Of a stretch of 64,000 nucleotides of DNA, positions 8,102-16,411 are shown one piece after another. Made by a program: the position numbers and the translations under genes. The DNA is from Methanobacteriota archaeon (GTDB lineage Archaea > Thermoplasmatota > DTKX01 > VGTL01). The DNA lies in NCBI GenBank assembly GCA_016874675.1, contig VGTL01000001.1, positions 1 to 64,000 of the forward strand. Reading direction: 5' to 3'. The notes under the pieces are model-generated. The model had not been told where the DNA came from. It searched no databases and saw only the letters and a list, made by a program, of their open reading frames with translations. Numbering within the stretch: the first letter of the stretch is position 1; every line of letters begins with the position of its first letter.

Positions 8102-8110
8102 GTTTTAATT
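8102..8110. promoter_or_regulatory. Shared AT-rich divergent promoter for phosphohexomutase and TPR gene
   Basis: GTTTTAATT is the only AT-rich stretch between the two divergent genes. It is about 26 bp from the GTG of the TPR gene and about 25 bp from ATG 8080 of the mutase, so one element may serve both directions. Confidence 0.5.
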
Positions 8111-8132
8111 CTGGCTTGCAGGTACGTGTGAC

Positions 8133-11100
8133 GTGCCCGGAACCGGGGATAGCGACGAGCGCGTCCTCGAGCAGCTGCGCGAGATGCCCCCCGAGCGGTT
8201 CAACGAGGTGGTCATCGCGCTGTTCGAGGCGATGGGCTTCGAGCTCGACGATGCCACCGTCACGGAGGGCCGGCTGGTCCTGCGAGCCCGGCTGGACGGT
8301 AAGGCCTACCTGGCGAGCGCCCGCCACGGCGAGGGGATAATCGAGGAGCTGCGGGCGCTCGGGGGCTCCCTCGAGGGCGGTTCGGGCATCTACATCGCGC
8401 TCGACAGCTTCGACGACCCGCTGCGCGAGGAGTGGGGCGGAAGGAACGTGGAGCTTTTGGACTCGAAGGACCTGGTGCTGGGGGTCTCCGCCTACAAGAT
8501 CCTCGGCAAGCTCGAAGGGATGGAGAAGGACATCGAGTCCGAAAGGGAGTCCCAGCGGGCGGCGGTGGCGGCCGCCGCGGCCGCCGGGCAGCTCCCGGGA
8601 GGGCCCGACGGGGCCGGGGCGGAGGCGGGCTGTGGGGTCGAATCCGGGCTCGGCCAGCTCCCGCCGGAGCTTCAGCACGAGGTGAGAAAGCACCTGCTCC
8701 AGGCACGCGAGCTGGGCGCGCTCGGCGACCACCGGGGCGCGGCGGACCGCTGGGCGCGCATCATCGGCCTGGCCCCAGACCTCCCCGGCGCGCACTTCGA
8801 GCTGGGAAACGAGCTCTACGCCCTCCACGACCACCACGGCGCGGTGCGCGCCTACAACACGGAGCTCCGGACGAGCCCGGCGAGGGCCGAGGTCTGGTAC
8901 AACAAGGGCGTCGCCTACGCCGAGATAGGCAACCTCGACAAGGAGGTGGAGAGCTACCGGCGCGCCATCGATCTGGAGCCCTCCCACGAGAAGGCCCTGA
9001 ACAACCTGGGCGTGGCCTACTACAACGCCGGCCGCTACGACGACGCGCTGGCCACCTACGACCGCCTGCTCGCCGTCCGGCCCAACTCGGGGCGCGCCAA
9101 GAACAACCGCGGCGCCGCCCTCAAGATGTTGGGGCGGCTGCAGGAGGCCCTCGATTCGTTCAATGCCGCGCTGACCGCCGACCAGGACCGCCCGGTCTCG
9201 CTGCACAACAAGGCCGAGGTGCTCTCGCTCCTGGGCCGGCACCGGGAAGCGGCCGAGTCCTTCGAGCTACTGATGGGCATGGGCCGGCCAGACGAGAGGC
9301 TCTGGCACGCCTACGGGGTGGAGCTTGCGGGGCTGGGGCGCAACTGGGAGGCTGTCAAGGCGTTCACCGAGGCGGTGCGGCTCAACCCCAACTTCTCCGA
9401 CGCCTGGGACCGGATGGAGGACCTCGTGGAGCCCTCCAAGATCCCCCAGATGCTCGCCGAGTGCGACCGGGCGCTCTCCACCGACCCCAACGACATGTTC
9501 GACCTCTACACCAGATCGCGCCTGCTCCACCGCCAGGGAATGACGCCGGACGCCATCTCGGCGCTCCGGCGCGTCGTCGAGCTCAACCCCTACTTTGCGC
9601 TGGCCTGGCGCGACCTGGGCAGGATCTACTACACCCTCGGCCGGCCGGCCGAGGCCGCCGAGGCCCTGGAGAAGGCCACCGAGTTCGAGCCCGCCTCGGA
9701 GGCGGGCTGGAGGGACAAGGGCAACGCCTACTTCCTCCTGGGCCGGTTGGAGGACGCGGTCGCCTGCTACGACAGGGTGAGGTCGGCCGGCGGCGAGTTC
9801 GAGGAGGTCTGGTTCAACAAGGGCAAGGCGCTGTCGCGCCTGGGGCGGGAGGACCAGGCGCTCGCAAGCTACGAGAAGGCCCTGGCCTTCCGCAAGGAGC
9901 ACGCCGAGCTCTGGTTCCGCATGGGCATCGCCAGGCGCCGCCTGGGCCGCCACGCCGAGGCCCTCCGGGCCCTGGACCGGGCCATACAGATCAAGGTGGA
10001 CTACCACGAGGCCTGGTACGAGAAGGGCAACCTGCTTTGCGAGATGGAGCGCTTCGAGGAGGCCGTGCCCTGCTTCGACCGGGCGATGGACCTCAACCCG
10101 GGCAGCGAGGAGGCCTGGGCCGCCCGGGGAGCCGCGATGCACGTGCTGGGCAAGACCTCCGAGGCCATCGAGTGCTACGACAGGGCCATCGAGCTCAACG
10201 GGGACTATCTCGAGGCCTGGTACCGCAAGGGCAACGTGCTGAGCTGGGCCGGCCGCTACTCCGAGGCCCTCAAGTGCTACAACAAGGTGCTGGAGAGGGA
10301 CCCCTACCACTCGGAGACCTGGAACTGGAAGGGCACCGCCCTCTACAACCTGGGCGACCGGGAGGGCGCCAAGGAGGCCCTCGGCCGGGCGCTCGCCATC
10401 AACCGCCACGACGCCAAGGCCTGGAGCAACCTGGGCTCCATCCACAACTCCGAGGGCGGGTTCGCCAAGGCCCTCGAGGCCTACGACAGGGCCATCGCCG
10501 CCGAGCCGGAGTTCGTCCACGCCTGGGTGGGGAAGGGCAACGCCCTCTTCGGCCTGAACCGGCCCAAGGAATCCATCGAGTGCTACGACCGGGCGGCGGC
10601 CATCAACCCGGACCACCTGGCCTCCCTGCGCAACAAGGAGGCGGTGCTCGCCTCCGGCGGCCGGCTGGAGGAGGTCATCGCGGTCTGCGACGAGCAGCTC
10701 CGGAAGGCGCCCCGGGACTGGGGGGCCCACGAGCGCCGCGGCGACGCCCTCAACAAGCTGGGCAGGTACGCCGAGGCCTACGATTCCTACAAGCGGTCGC
10801 TCGGGCTCAACGCCGAGAACGCGGGGGCCTGGTGCAAGGTGGGGGACATCGCCCAGGGGCTCGGGCGCCACGAGGAGGCTCTGGAGGCCTACGACCGGGC
10901 GCTGGCGCTGGAGCCGGGCAACGCCGCGGTCATGAACAACCGCGCCACGGTCCTTTTCGCCCTCGGCCGGTTCAAGGAGGCCAAGAAGGCGTTCACCCAG
11001 TCGCTCGAGGCTGACTCGCGGGTCGCCGGCGTTTGGTCCAACAAGGGCAACCTGCTGTTCCGGATGGGCGAGCTCAAGGAGGCCGCCTCGTCCCTCCAGC

Positions 11101-12038
11101 GCTCGCTGGAGCTCAACCCCAACGACCCGGAGGTGTGGAACAACCTGGCCAACGTCCTGGCCGCGCTCAAGCGGTACGAGGACGCCCAGGAGGCCTACGA
11201 CCGGGCGTTCGCCATCAGGCCCTCGGAGATCTACCTCGAGGGCAAGGGGAACATCTACCGGGAGACGGGCGACTACGAGAACGCCCGGGACTGCTACGAC
11301 CAGGCGCTCAAGCTCAAGCCCGACTTCGCCCGGGCCTGGAACAACAAGGGCGCGGTGGCCCTCATGGTCGGCGACCTGCCGGGCGCCGGGGATTGTTTCA
11401 AGAAGGCCGCCGACCTCGACCCGAGGTACGCCGTCCCGTGGAACAACCGCGGCGTGGTCCTCGAGCGCCAGGGGATGATAAAGGACGCGGTGGAGTGCTA
11501 CCGCAGGGCGGTCGAGCTCGAACCGGGCTACGCCGAGGCCTGGTTCAACCTGGGCAACTCGCTGCACGTGCTCGGCGACCTCGAGACCGCCCTCGAGGCC
11601 TACGACAGGGCGCTAGCGAGCTACCCCGACCTGGCGCCTGCGCTCCTGCGCAAGGGCGAGGCGCTGAACATCATGGGTCGCAACAAGGACGCCCTCGGGT
11701 CGTTCGACTCGGTGCTCCGGACGCAGAAGGGGAACGCCCAGGCCTGGCTGGGCCGGGGCAACGCCCTGCTGGACCTGGGCCGCAAGACCGAGGCCATCTC
11801 GGCCTTCGACAAGGTGCTGGAGCTCGGTCCGGAGAGCGCCGAGGCCTGGTTCAAGAAGGGCCACATCCTCGAGAGCATGCGCCACACGGTCAAGGCCCGC
11901 GAGTGCTACCAGAAGGCCGTCACGCTGGAGCCGGTCTACCAGGACATCCTCGACGCCAAGCTCAAGCGCCGCGAGCGCGCCGTCGCCCCCCGGCGCTCGT
12001 TTGCCTCCGAGATAAAGCCGCCGGACGAGGAGGAGTGA
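8133..12038 (+). CDS. Giant TPR-repeat protein with a degenerate Mrr/restriction-endonuclease-like N-terminal domain
   Basis: A 1301-aa cytosolic protein. Residues ~1-125 resemble an Mrr-type restriction-endonuclease fold: PERFNEVVIALFEAMGFEL, a central beta region, then GIYIALDSFDDPLREEWGG and VELLDSKDLV, matching the usual late strands. The expected D-ExK catalytic residues are not visible (KAYLASARH sits where a QxK strand is expected), so the domain is probably a non-catalytic binding fold. From ~185 to ~1280 run about 32 tandem 34-residue TPRs with WxNKGxxL and AxxxYDRAL consensus. TPR arrays form superhelical peptide-binding scaffolds. The end is basic (KLKRRERAVAPRRS). The start is GTG 8133, about 26 bp after the TATA box. 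The partner is unknown. Confidence 0.85.
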   Translation: MPGTGDSDERVLEQLREMPPERFNEVVIALFEAMGFELDDATVTEGRLVLRARLDGKAYLASARHGEGIIEELRALGGSLEGGSGIYIALDSFDDPLREEWGGRNVELLDSKDLVLGVSAYKILGKLEGMEKDIESERESQRAAVAAAAAAGQLPGGPDGAGAEAGCGVESGLGQLPPELQHEVRKHLLQARELGALGDHRGAADRWARIIGLAPDLPGAHFELGNELYALHDHHGAVRAYNTELRTSPARAEVWYNKGVAYAEIGNLDKEVESYRRAIDLEPSHEKALNNLGVAYYNAGRYDDALATYDRLLAVRPNSGRAKNNRGAALKMLGRLQEALDSFNAALTADQDRPVSLHNKAEVLSLLGRHREAAESFELLMGMGRPDERLWHAYGVELAGLGRNWEAVKAFTEAVRLNPNFSDAWDRMEDLVEPSKIPQMLAECDRALSTDPNDMFDLYTRSRLLHRQGMTPDAISALRRVVELNPYFALAWRDLGRIYYTLGRPAEAAEALEKATEFEPASEAGWRDKGNAYFLLGRLEDAVACYDRVRSAGGEFEEVWFNKGKALSRLGREDQALASYEKALAFRKEHAELWFRMGIARRRLGRHAEALRALDRAIQIKVDYHEAWYEKGNLLCEMERFEEAVPCFDRAMDLNPGSEEAWAARGAAMHVLGKTSEAIECYDRAIELNGDYLEAWYRKGNVLSWAGRYSEALKCYNKVLERDPYHSETWNWKGTALYNLGDREGAKEALGRALAINRHDAKAWSNLGSIHNSEGGFAKALEAYDRAIAAEPEFVHAWVGKGNALFGLNRPKESIECYDRAAAINPDHLASLRNKEAVLASGGRLEEVIAVCDEQLRKAPRDWGAHERRGDALNKLGRYAEAYDSYKRSLGLNAENAGAWCKVGDIAQGLGRHEEALEAYDRALALEPGNAAVMNNRATVLFALGRFKEAKKAFTQSLEADSRVAGVWSNKGNLLFRMGELKEAASSLQRSLELNPNDPEVWNNLANVLAALKRYEDAQEAYDRAFAIRPSEIYLEGKGNIYRETGDYENARDCYDQALKLKPDFARAWNNKGAVALMVGDLPGAGDCFKKAADLDPRYAVPWNNRGVVLERQGMIKDAVECYRRAVELEPGYAEAWFNLGNSLHVLGDLETALEAYDRALASYPDLAPALLRKGEALNIMGRNKDALGSFDSVLRTQKGNAQAWLGRGNALLDLGRKTEAISAFDKVLELGPESAEAWFKKGHILESMRHTVKARECYQKAVTLEPVYQDILDAKLKRRERAVAPRRSFASEIKPPDEEE

Positions 12039-12040
12039 GG

Positions 12041-12204
12041 GGAAGGCGCATGGCGCAAGGCGCATGGCGCAAGGGGCGAAGGCGCAAGGCTCGAGGCGCA
12101 AGGGTCAAGGAAAATGGGAGGATATGATCCGATGATCCCCTTGTCCCTTGCGCCTTGACCCTTGCGCCTTCGCCCCTTGCGCCATGCGCCTTGCGCCTCG
12201 CGCC
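12041..12204. repeat. Inverted tandem-word array (GGCGCAAGG / CCTTGCGCC) between convergent genes
   Basis: The left arm (12041-12112) iterates words such as GGCGCAAGG and GGCGCATGG. The right arm (12138-12204) iterates their complements. A 38-nt block at 12052-12089 is perfectly complementary to 12160-12197. The ~25-nt centre is AT-richer. It fills the whole gap between the TPR gene and valS, which converge, so it could terminate both transcripts. Similar arrays with the same word occur at 15958, 18351, 23928 and 53044. Confidence 0.85.
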
Positions 12205-14880
12205 TCATTTGCGCGGCAGCTCCACAAGCACCGTCAGCTCCCCCACCGAGAGGGCCTCCACGCGCATGTTCTCGGCGACGGAGGCGCGCTCGGGCCTGAC
12301 CATGTCCGGGGTGACCTGGACCCTTGCGCCGTCGGGGAGCGCCACCTCGAGCGGGCCCTTCGAGAGGGCCTCGCCCGCGCTCTTCGGGTCCAGATTGCCT
12401 ATCGCGGCCGCCACCTCGCCGGAGCGGGCCTTGAACGCCGGGCCCAGCTTCCGGTTGACCGGCAGCACCCGGATTATCTCCTCGCGCAGCTCCGCCGGCC
12501 GGGACAGGCGGATGCGGTCGGCCTTGAGGGCGCCCCGCATGTCGTCGAGGTAGTCGCGCAAAACCTCGCTCCCCGGGCCGAAGATGTACACCGAGCCCAT
12601 TGGCTGCCCGAGGCGCAGGCCCTTCCCGCCCTTCCAGGCGCGCAACCTCGCCACGACGTCGCGGGCCAGCGCGCCGTCGGCGAGCGCCTTCCCGTCGTCC
12701 AGGACGGGCTCCGGCCAGGCCGAGCGGTGGATGCTTCCCGGGCCCTCGAACGCCCGATAGTGCCTCTCGTAGATCTCCTCCGTGACGTGGGGCATGAAAG
12801 GCGAAAGCATCTTGGCCAGGCCCAGGCCGATGGTGTACAGCGCGTACCTCGAGGACTCGTCGCGGCGGTGCTTGGCGAGCTCGATGTAGTGGTCGGCGAA
12901 CTCGTGCCAGAGGAAACCCTCGACCTCCCGCATCGCCTTGTCGAACTGGTAGTCGTCCATGAGGGCGGTGGCCCGTTTGAGCATCTGCGAGTAGGCCGTG
13001 AGGATCCAGCGGTCGGCGCTCCTGAGCGCGGCCGGCGCGGCGGGCCGCTGCCTCTCCTCCCGGATTGCGGCACCGACGAACTTCCCGACGTTCCAAAGCT
13101 TCGTCGCGAGCTTTCGGCCGTGCACCACCTCCTTGGACTGGAAGGCGTGGTCCATGCCCAGGGTGCAGGAGGCCGCGTAGTACCGGAAGGCGTCAGCCCC
13201 GTGCCTGGCAAGAAGCGGCAGCGGGTCGATGACGTTGCCCTTCGAGGTGTGCATCGGGGCGCCGTCGGGGGCCATTATGAAGCCGTTTATCATGATGTCC
13301 GTCCAGGGCCTCTTGTCGAAGAGGAGCAGGTGGCGGTGGATGGTGTAGAAGGCCCAGGTGCGTATGATGTCGTGGCTCTGGGGCCTCAGCGACATCGGGA
13401 AGAGCCGCTTGAACTTCTCGGGGTCCCTCTGCCAGAAGCAGTTGTAGAGGGGCGTGATGGAGCTGTCCATCCAGGTGTCGAACACGTCCTCCACCCCCTT
13501 GAGCCTGCCCCCGCAGTCGGGGCACCTGTCGACGGGGGGCGGCGTCACCGTCGGGTCGACGTAGCACATGTTGGGCTTGGCGGGCACGGCCTTTCCGCAG
13601 CGCTGGCACTCCCAGACTGGGATGGCGGTGGCGAAGTACCTCTGCCTCGATATGCACCAGTCCCAGGCGAGCGAGTCGGTCCAGTTCTCGAGCCTTATCC
13701 TCATGAAGTCGGGGTGCCACCTCAGCTCGGCGGACTTGCCCTTTATGCGGTCCTTGAACTCGAGCGTCCTGAGGAACCACTGGGGGACCGACAGGAACTC
13801 CACCGGGGTGTGGCAGCGCCAGCAGGTGCCGACGCTCTGAGAGAGGTCCTCCTGCTTGACGAGCAGCCCCTGCCCCTGGAGGTCCTTGATTATTGCCTCG
13901 CGGGCCTCCCGGATGGTCATGCCGGTGTAGATGCCCGCAAGCGAGGTCAGGCGGCCGTCGGCGTCGATGCCCTTCTCGATGGGCAGGTTGTAGCGGTGGA
14001 CCCACTCCAGGTCGTCTTTGTCCCCTATCGTGCATATCATCACGATGCCGGTGCCGAAGTCGGGGTCGACCTTGGGGTCGTCCTGGACCGGCACCCTCCT
14101 CCGGTAGATCGGCGTGAGCAGCCCCTTGCCCAGAAGGTCGCGGTGCCGGGCGTCATCGGGGTTCACGGCGACCATCTGGCAGGCGCAGAGGAGCTCGGGC
14201 CTCGTGGTGGCGATGACCTCGGAGCCCCCGTCCTCGCGCCCGAACCTGACGAAGTTGAGCTTGGTGCCCCGCTCCTGGTACTCGACGTCGGCGCTGGCGA
14301 GGGCCGTCCCGCAGTGGGGGCACCAGGTCACCGGGAACTCCTTTTTGTAAACGAGCCCCAGCTTGAGCATCACGAGGAAGGTGAGCTGGGTGATGCGCCG
14401 GTAGTGGGCGGCGTCCGTCTGGTAGTAAAGGCTCGGGTCCATCGAGTGCCCCAGGATGCAAAACTGCCTGGTCATCTCGGCGATGTTCTCGGCGGCGAAG
14501 GCCGAGCAGAGCTCGATGAGCCTCTGGCGGGGCGTGTTCTTGCGGTTGACGCCGTAGCGCTTCTCGGTGGCCACCTCAATGGGCATGCCGTTGACGTCGG
14601 CGCAAAGGGGGAAGAAGACGTTGAAGCCGCGCAGGCGCTTGTACCTGGCCACGAAGTCTATCTGCGTGTAGCTCGTGGCGTGGCCCAGGTGGAGCGCCGC
14701 GTTGGCGTAGCGCGGCGGGTTGTCGATGCTGAAGACCGGCCGGTCGGACCCCCAGTCGAACCAGTAGGTGTGGTCCTTCGCCCAGCGGTCCTGCCAGCGC
14801 GCCTCGACCTCCTTGAAGTCGTAGTCCGTCGGCGGGAGCGGCGCTTCCCGCTCCTCCTTCGGCCCCTTTCCATCGCGCAT
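12205..14880 (-). CDS. valS: Valyl-tRNA synthetase
   Basis: An 891-aa class I aminoacyl-tRNA synthetase that charges tRNA-Val. The HIGH motif appears as LHLGHA within PPRYANAALHLGHATSYT, and the KMSKS motif as HTSKGNVIDP. The CP1 editing domain follows, with four zinc-type Cys clusters (CPHCG, CWRCH, CQRCG...C, CPDCGG), as in archaeal ValRS. The anticodon-binding domain (RSADRWILTAYSQMLKRATAL) and a C-terminal beta-rich part (ENMRVEALSVGELTVLVELP) complete it. ATG 14880 was chosen over the in-frame ATG six codons upstream because GGGAGGT lies 5 bp before it. Length is normal for the archaeal form. It converges with the TPR gene. Confidence 0.95.
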   Translation of the reverse strand: MRDGKGPKEEREAPLPPTDYDFKEVEARWQDRWAKDHTYWFDWGSDRPVFSIDNPPRYANAALHLGHATSYTQIDFVARYKRLRGFNVFFPLCADVNGMPIEVATEKRYGVNRKNTPRQRLIELCSAFAAENIAEMTRQFCILGHSMDPSLYYQTDAAHYRRITQLTFLVMLKLGLVYKKEFPVTWCPHCGTALASADVEYQERGTKLNFVRFGREDGGSEVIATTRPELLCACQMVAVNPDDARHRDLLGKGLLTPIYRRRVPVQDDPKVDPDFGTGIVMICTIGDKDDLEWVHRYNLPIEKGIDADGRLTSLAGIYTGMTIREAREAIIKDLQGQGLLVKQEDLSQSVGTCWRCHTPVEFLSVPQWFLRTLEFKDRIKGKSAELRWHPDFMRIRLENWTDSLAWDWCISRQRYFATAIPVWECQRCGKAVPAKPNMCYVDPTVTPPPVDRCPDCGGRLKGVEDVFDTWMDSSITPLYNCFWQRDPEKFKRLFPMSLRPQSHDIIRTWAFYTIHRHLLLFDKRPWTDIMINGFIMAPDGAPMHTSKGNVIDPLPLLARHGADAFRYYAASCTLGMDHAFQSKEVVHGRKLATKLWNVGKFVGAAIREERQRPAAPAALRSADRWILTAYSQMLKRATALMDDYQFDKAMREVEGFLWHEFADHYIELAKHRRDESSRYALYTIGLGLAKMLSPFMPHVTEEIYERHYRAFEGPGSIHRSAWPEPVLDDGKALADGALARDVVARLRAWKGGKGLRLGQPMGSVYIFGPGSEVLRDYLDDMRGALKADRIRLSRPAELREEIIRVLPVNRKLGPAFKARSGEVAAAIGNLDPKSAGEALSKGPLEVALPDGARVQVTPDMVRPERASVAENMRVEALSVGELTVLVELPRK

Positions 14881-14970
14881 TGTAACCTCCCCCAACAAAG
14901 CGCTCGGGGCATATCAATATTGTCCAGCTGACGGGGCAGCGGGCGGGGTGCAGGGTGCGTGGACGGACGG

Positions 14971-15918
14971 TCAGACGGAGACGAGGCGGTTCCCGGCCTT
15001 GCGGACGAGCCCCCTGGAGCGGAGGCGCGCGATGTGCTTTCGCACCATGACCTCCTCCCAGAACCGGAAGGGGAGCTTCAGCGCGCCGATGCGGGCGCCA
15101 TAGATGGGGTGGCGCCGGACCAGCTCGTCCAGCGTGGCCGGCGCCCGAAGCACCTCGCGGATGTAGCGGTCGCGCTCTTCGATGCGGGCTTGGTACCTTC
15201 GCAGGATGCCGGCGATGTCTTGGTCGACCGGCCCGGAGTGCGCCGGGACGAGCCTGCTCGGCCCAAGCCGTATTATCCGGTCGATGGAGGAGGCGAAGTC
15301 CTCCGCCGAGGAGCAGGCGTGGCCGTACCAAGGCCCGAAGGCGTCGGGGCAGATGTCCGCCGAGAACAGCGTCCGGCTATCCCGGTGGAAGAAGCCGCAG
15401 TGGCCCGGCGAGTGCCCCGGGAGGTGGACGGCCTCGAGGACCGGGCCCCCCAGGTCGAAGAGGTCGCCGCCCCGGAACGGCCGGACCCTGGGCCCTTGCC
15501 GGTGGGGAATGAACGTCATCGTGAAGCGGCGGATCTCGCGCTCGTCCGGCCGCCCGAGAATCCCCATCTTGCGGAAGTAGACCGCAAGCGAGTTGAGCAT
15601 GGGCGCGTCGCGGACGTGGGCCAGGATCGGGACGCCCCGGAAGAGCCAGTTGCCGAAGTTGTGGTCCCGGTGGTAGTGGCTGTTGAGGACCAGGTGTATG
15701 CGGTGGCTTCGCCGGAGCCGGCGCAGGACATCGAGGCCCGTCCCCGTGTCCACGAGGAGGTTTTGGTCGCCCAGGGCGAGCAGCGAGTGGGCGTACGGGA
15801 TTCGCGCCGAGTTTTGGGCGCGCACGAGATACAGGCCAGGCGAGAGCTCCTCGAGAAGCCCGGCCCGCCCGTCCGCCGCCTGACGATCCCCGCCTTGCGC
15901 TCCCCCGTCAAGCCTCAC
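14971..15918 (-). CDS. MBL-fold metallo-hydrolase (beta-lactamase/glyoxalase II superfamily)
   Basis: A 315-aa metallo-beta-lactamase-fold hydrolase. The binuclear metal motif is SHYHRDH (HxHxDH), with further metal ligands in LPGHSPGHCGF, SADICPDAFG and LVPAHSGPV. Early strands (LLALGDQNLLVDTGTG) are typical. The last ~75 residues form a helical extension with a winged-helix look (VRRHPIYGARIGALKLPF, then HIARLRSRGLVRKAGN), as in LACTB2-like members. Substrate is unknown; relatives include glyoxalase II, thioesterases and RNA-processing enzymes. The start is GTG 15918, about 23 bp after an AT-rich TATA element (15941-15950). It is separated from valS by 90 bp, so co-transcription with it is unlikely but possible. 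Confidence 0.8.
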   Translation of the reverse strand: MRLDGGAQGGDRQAADGRAGLLEELSPGLYLVRAQNSARIPYAHSLLALGDQNLLVDTGTGLDVLRRLRRSHRIHLVLNSHYHRDHNFGNWLFRGVPILAHVRDAPMLNSLAVYFRKMGILGRPDEREIRRFTMTFIPHRQGPRVRPFRGGDLFDLGGPVLEAVHLPGHSPGHCGFFHRDSRTLFSADICPDAFGPWYGHACSSAEDFASSIDRIIRLGPSRLVPAHSGPVDQDIAGILRRYQARIEERDRYIREVLRAPATLDELVRRHPIYGARIGALKLPFRFWEEVMVRKHIARLRSRGLVRKAGNRLVSV

Positions 15919-15940
15919 ACGGCTGGGAAGGGGGTGGGAT

Positions 15941-15950
15941 TATTTAAAAA
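15941..15950 (-). promoter_or_regulatory. TATA box for the MBL-fold hydrolase
   Basis: Minus strand TTTTTAAATA lies ~28 bp upstream of the GTG start at 15918. Confidence 0.55.
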
Positions 15951-15957
15951 GGAAGGC

Positions 15958-16083
15958 CCAGGGCGCCGGGCGCGAGGCGCAAGGGACGAAGGCGCAAGGA
16001 GGAAGGCGCAAGGGGCAAGGAGGGAAAACCCCCTTTCCCCCGTTGTTCCTTGCGCCTTGCGCCCTGCGCCTCGCGCCTTTTTT
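15958..16083. repeat. Inverted tandem-word array (GGCGCAAGG family)
   Basis: The left arm (~15958-16028) iterates GAGGCGCAAGGGACGAAGGCG-type words; the right arm (~16034-16083) iterates CCTTGCGCCTTGCGCCC and ends CGCGCCTTTTTT. Unlike the array at 12041 it lies upstream of a gene (MBL hydrolase) and downstream of the 45-aa candidate gene on the same strand, so termination of the latter is possible. Confidence 0.75.
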
Positions 16084-16141
16084 GAAGAATCCCAGGCCGG
16101 GCTACCTTGGTCGAAGAAACGGGAACCGGGTCCACTGGGCC

Positions 16142-16279
16142 TCAGATGGAGACGCTCGCGGCCAGGGCCATCCGCTTCTTCAGGAAGGTCTGAAGGTCGA
16201 ATGCCCCCGGCTGGGCGCTGGTCCAAGAATCGGGCCCGATGACGACCCACCAGTTGATGCTGCCCGGCCTTTTTTCCAC
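16142..16279 (-). CDS. Candidate 45-aa small protein
   Basis: A short frame that reads like a genuine folded protein, not GC-rich noise: it contains SINWWVVIGPDSWTSAQPG and FDLQTFLKKRMALAASVSI. It starts at GTG 16279 after a purine-rich CAGGGGG stretch, and a minus-strand CTTTTATACC TATA box (16313-16321) lies ~38 bp upstream. Three Trp and a mixed hydrophobic pattern are unusual for random sequence here. No family is recognised. It might be a regulatory or toxin-like small protein. The evidence is composition plus promoter only. Confidence 0.45.
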   Translation of the reverse strand: MEKRPGSINWWVVIGPDSWTSAQPGAFDLQTFLKKRMALAASVSI

Positions 16280-16312
16280 AGGTTTCCCCCTGTGTATTTC
16301 CTGCGCGCCCGA

Positions 16313-16321
16313 GGTATAAAA
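16313..16321 (-). promoter_or_regulatory. TATA box for the 45-aa candidate gene
   Basis: Minus strand CTTTTATAC upstream of GTG 16279. It has no other minus-strand gene to serve in the 490-bp gap between the MBL hydrolase and the first glycosyltransferase. Confidence 0.5.
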
Positions 16322-16372
16322 GGAGTTTGGTTCAAATCTCGAAGGGTCTGAATATATTCAGTCCGGGGCAAC

Positions 16373-16381
16373 CTTTTATAC
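16373..16381 (+). promoter_or_regulatory. TATA box for the glycosyltransferase pair
   Basis: CTTTTATAC lies ~35 bp before ATG 16412, which is itself preceded by a GGAGGAG ribosome-binding site. It is the head of the sugar-nucleotide/glycosyltransferase locus. Confidence 0.65.
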
Positions 16382-16411
16382 GGCCAAACCCCCTTGTCCG
16401 GAGGAGCTCAG

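Noticed and set aside
16325..16345. GGTTCAAATCTC resembling a tRNA T-loop
   Set aside because: The flanking bases do not pair as a T-stem and no acceptor or anticodon arm can be folded around it.
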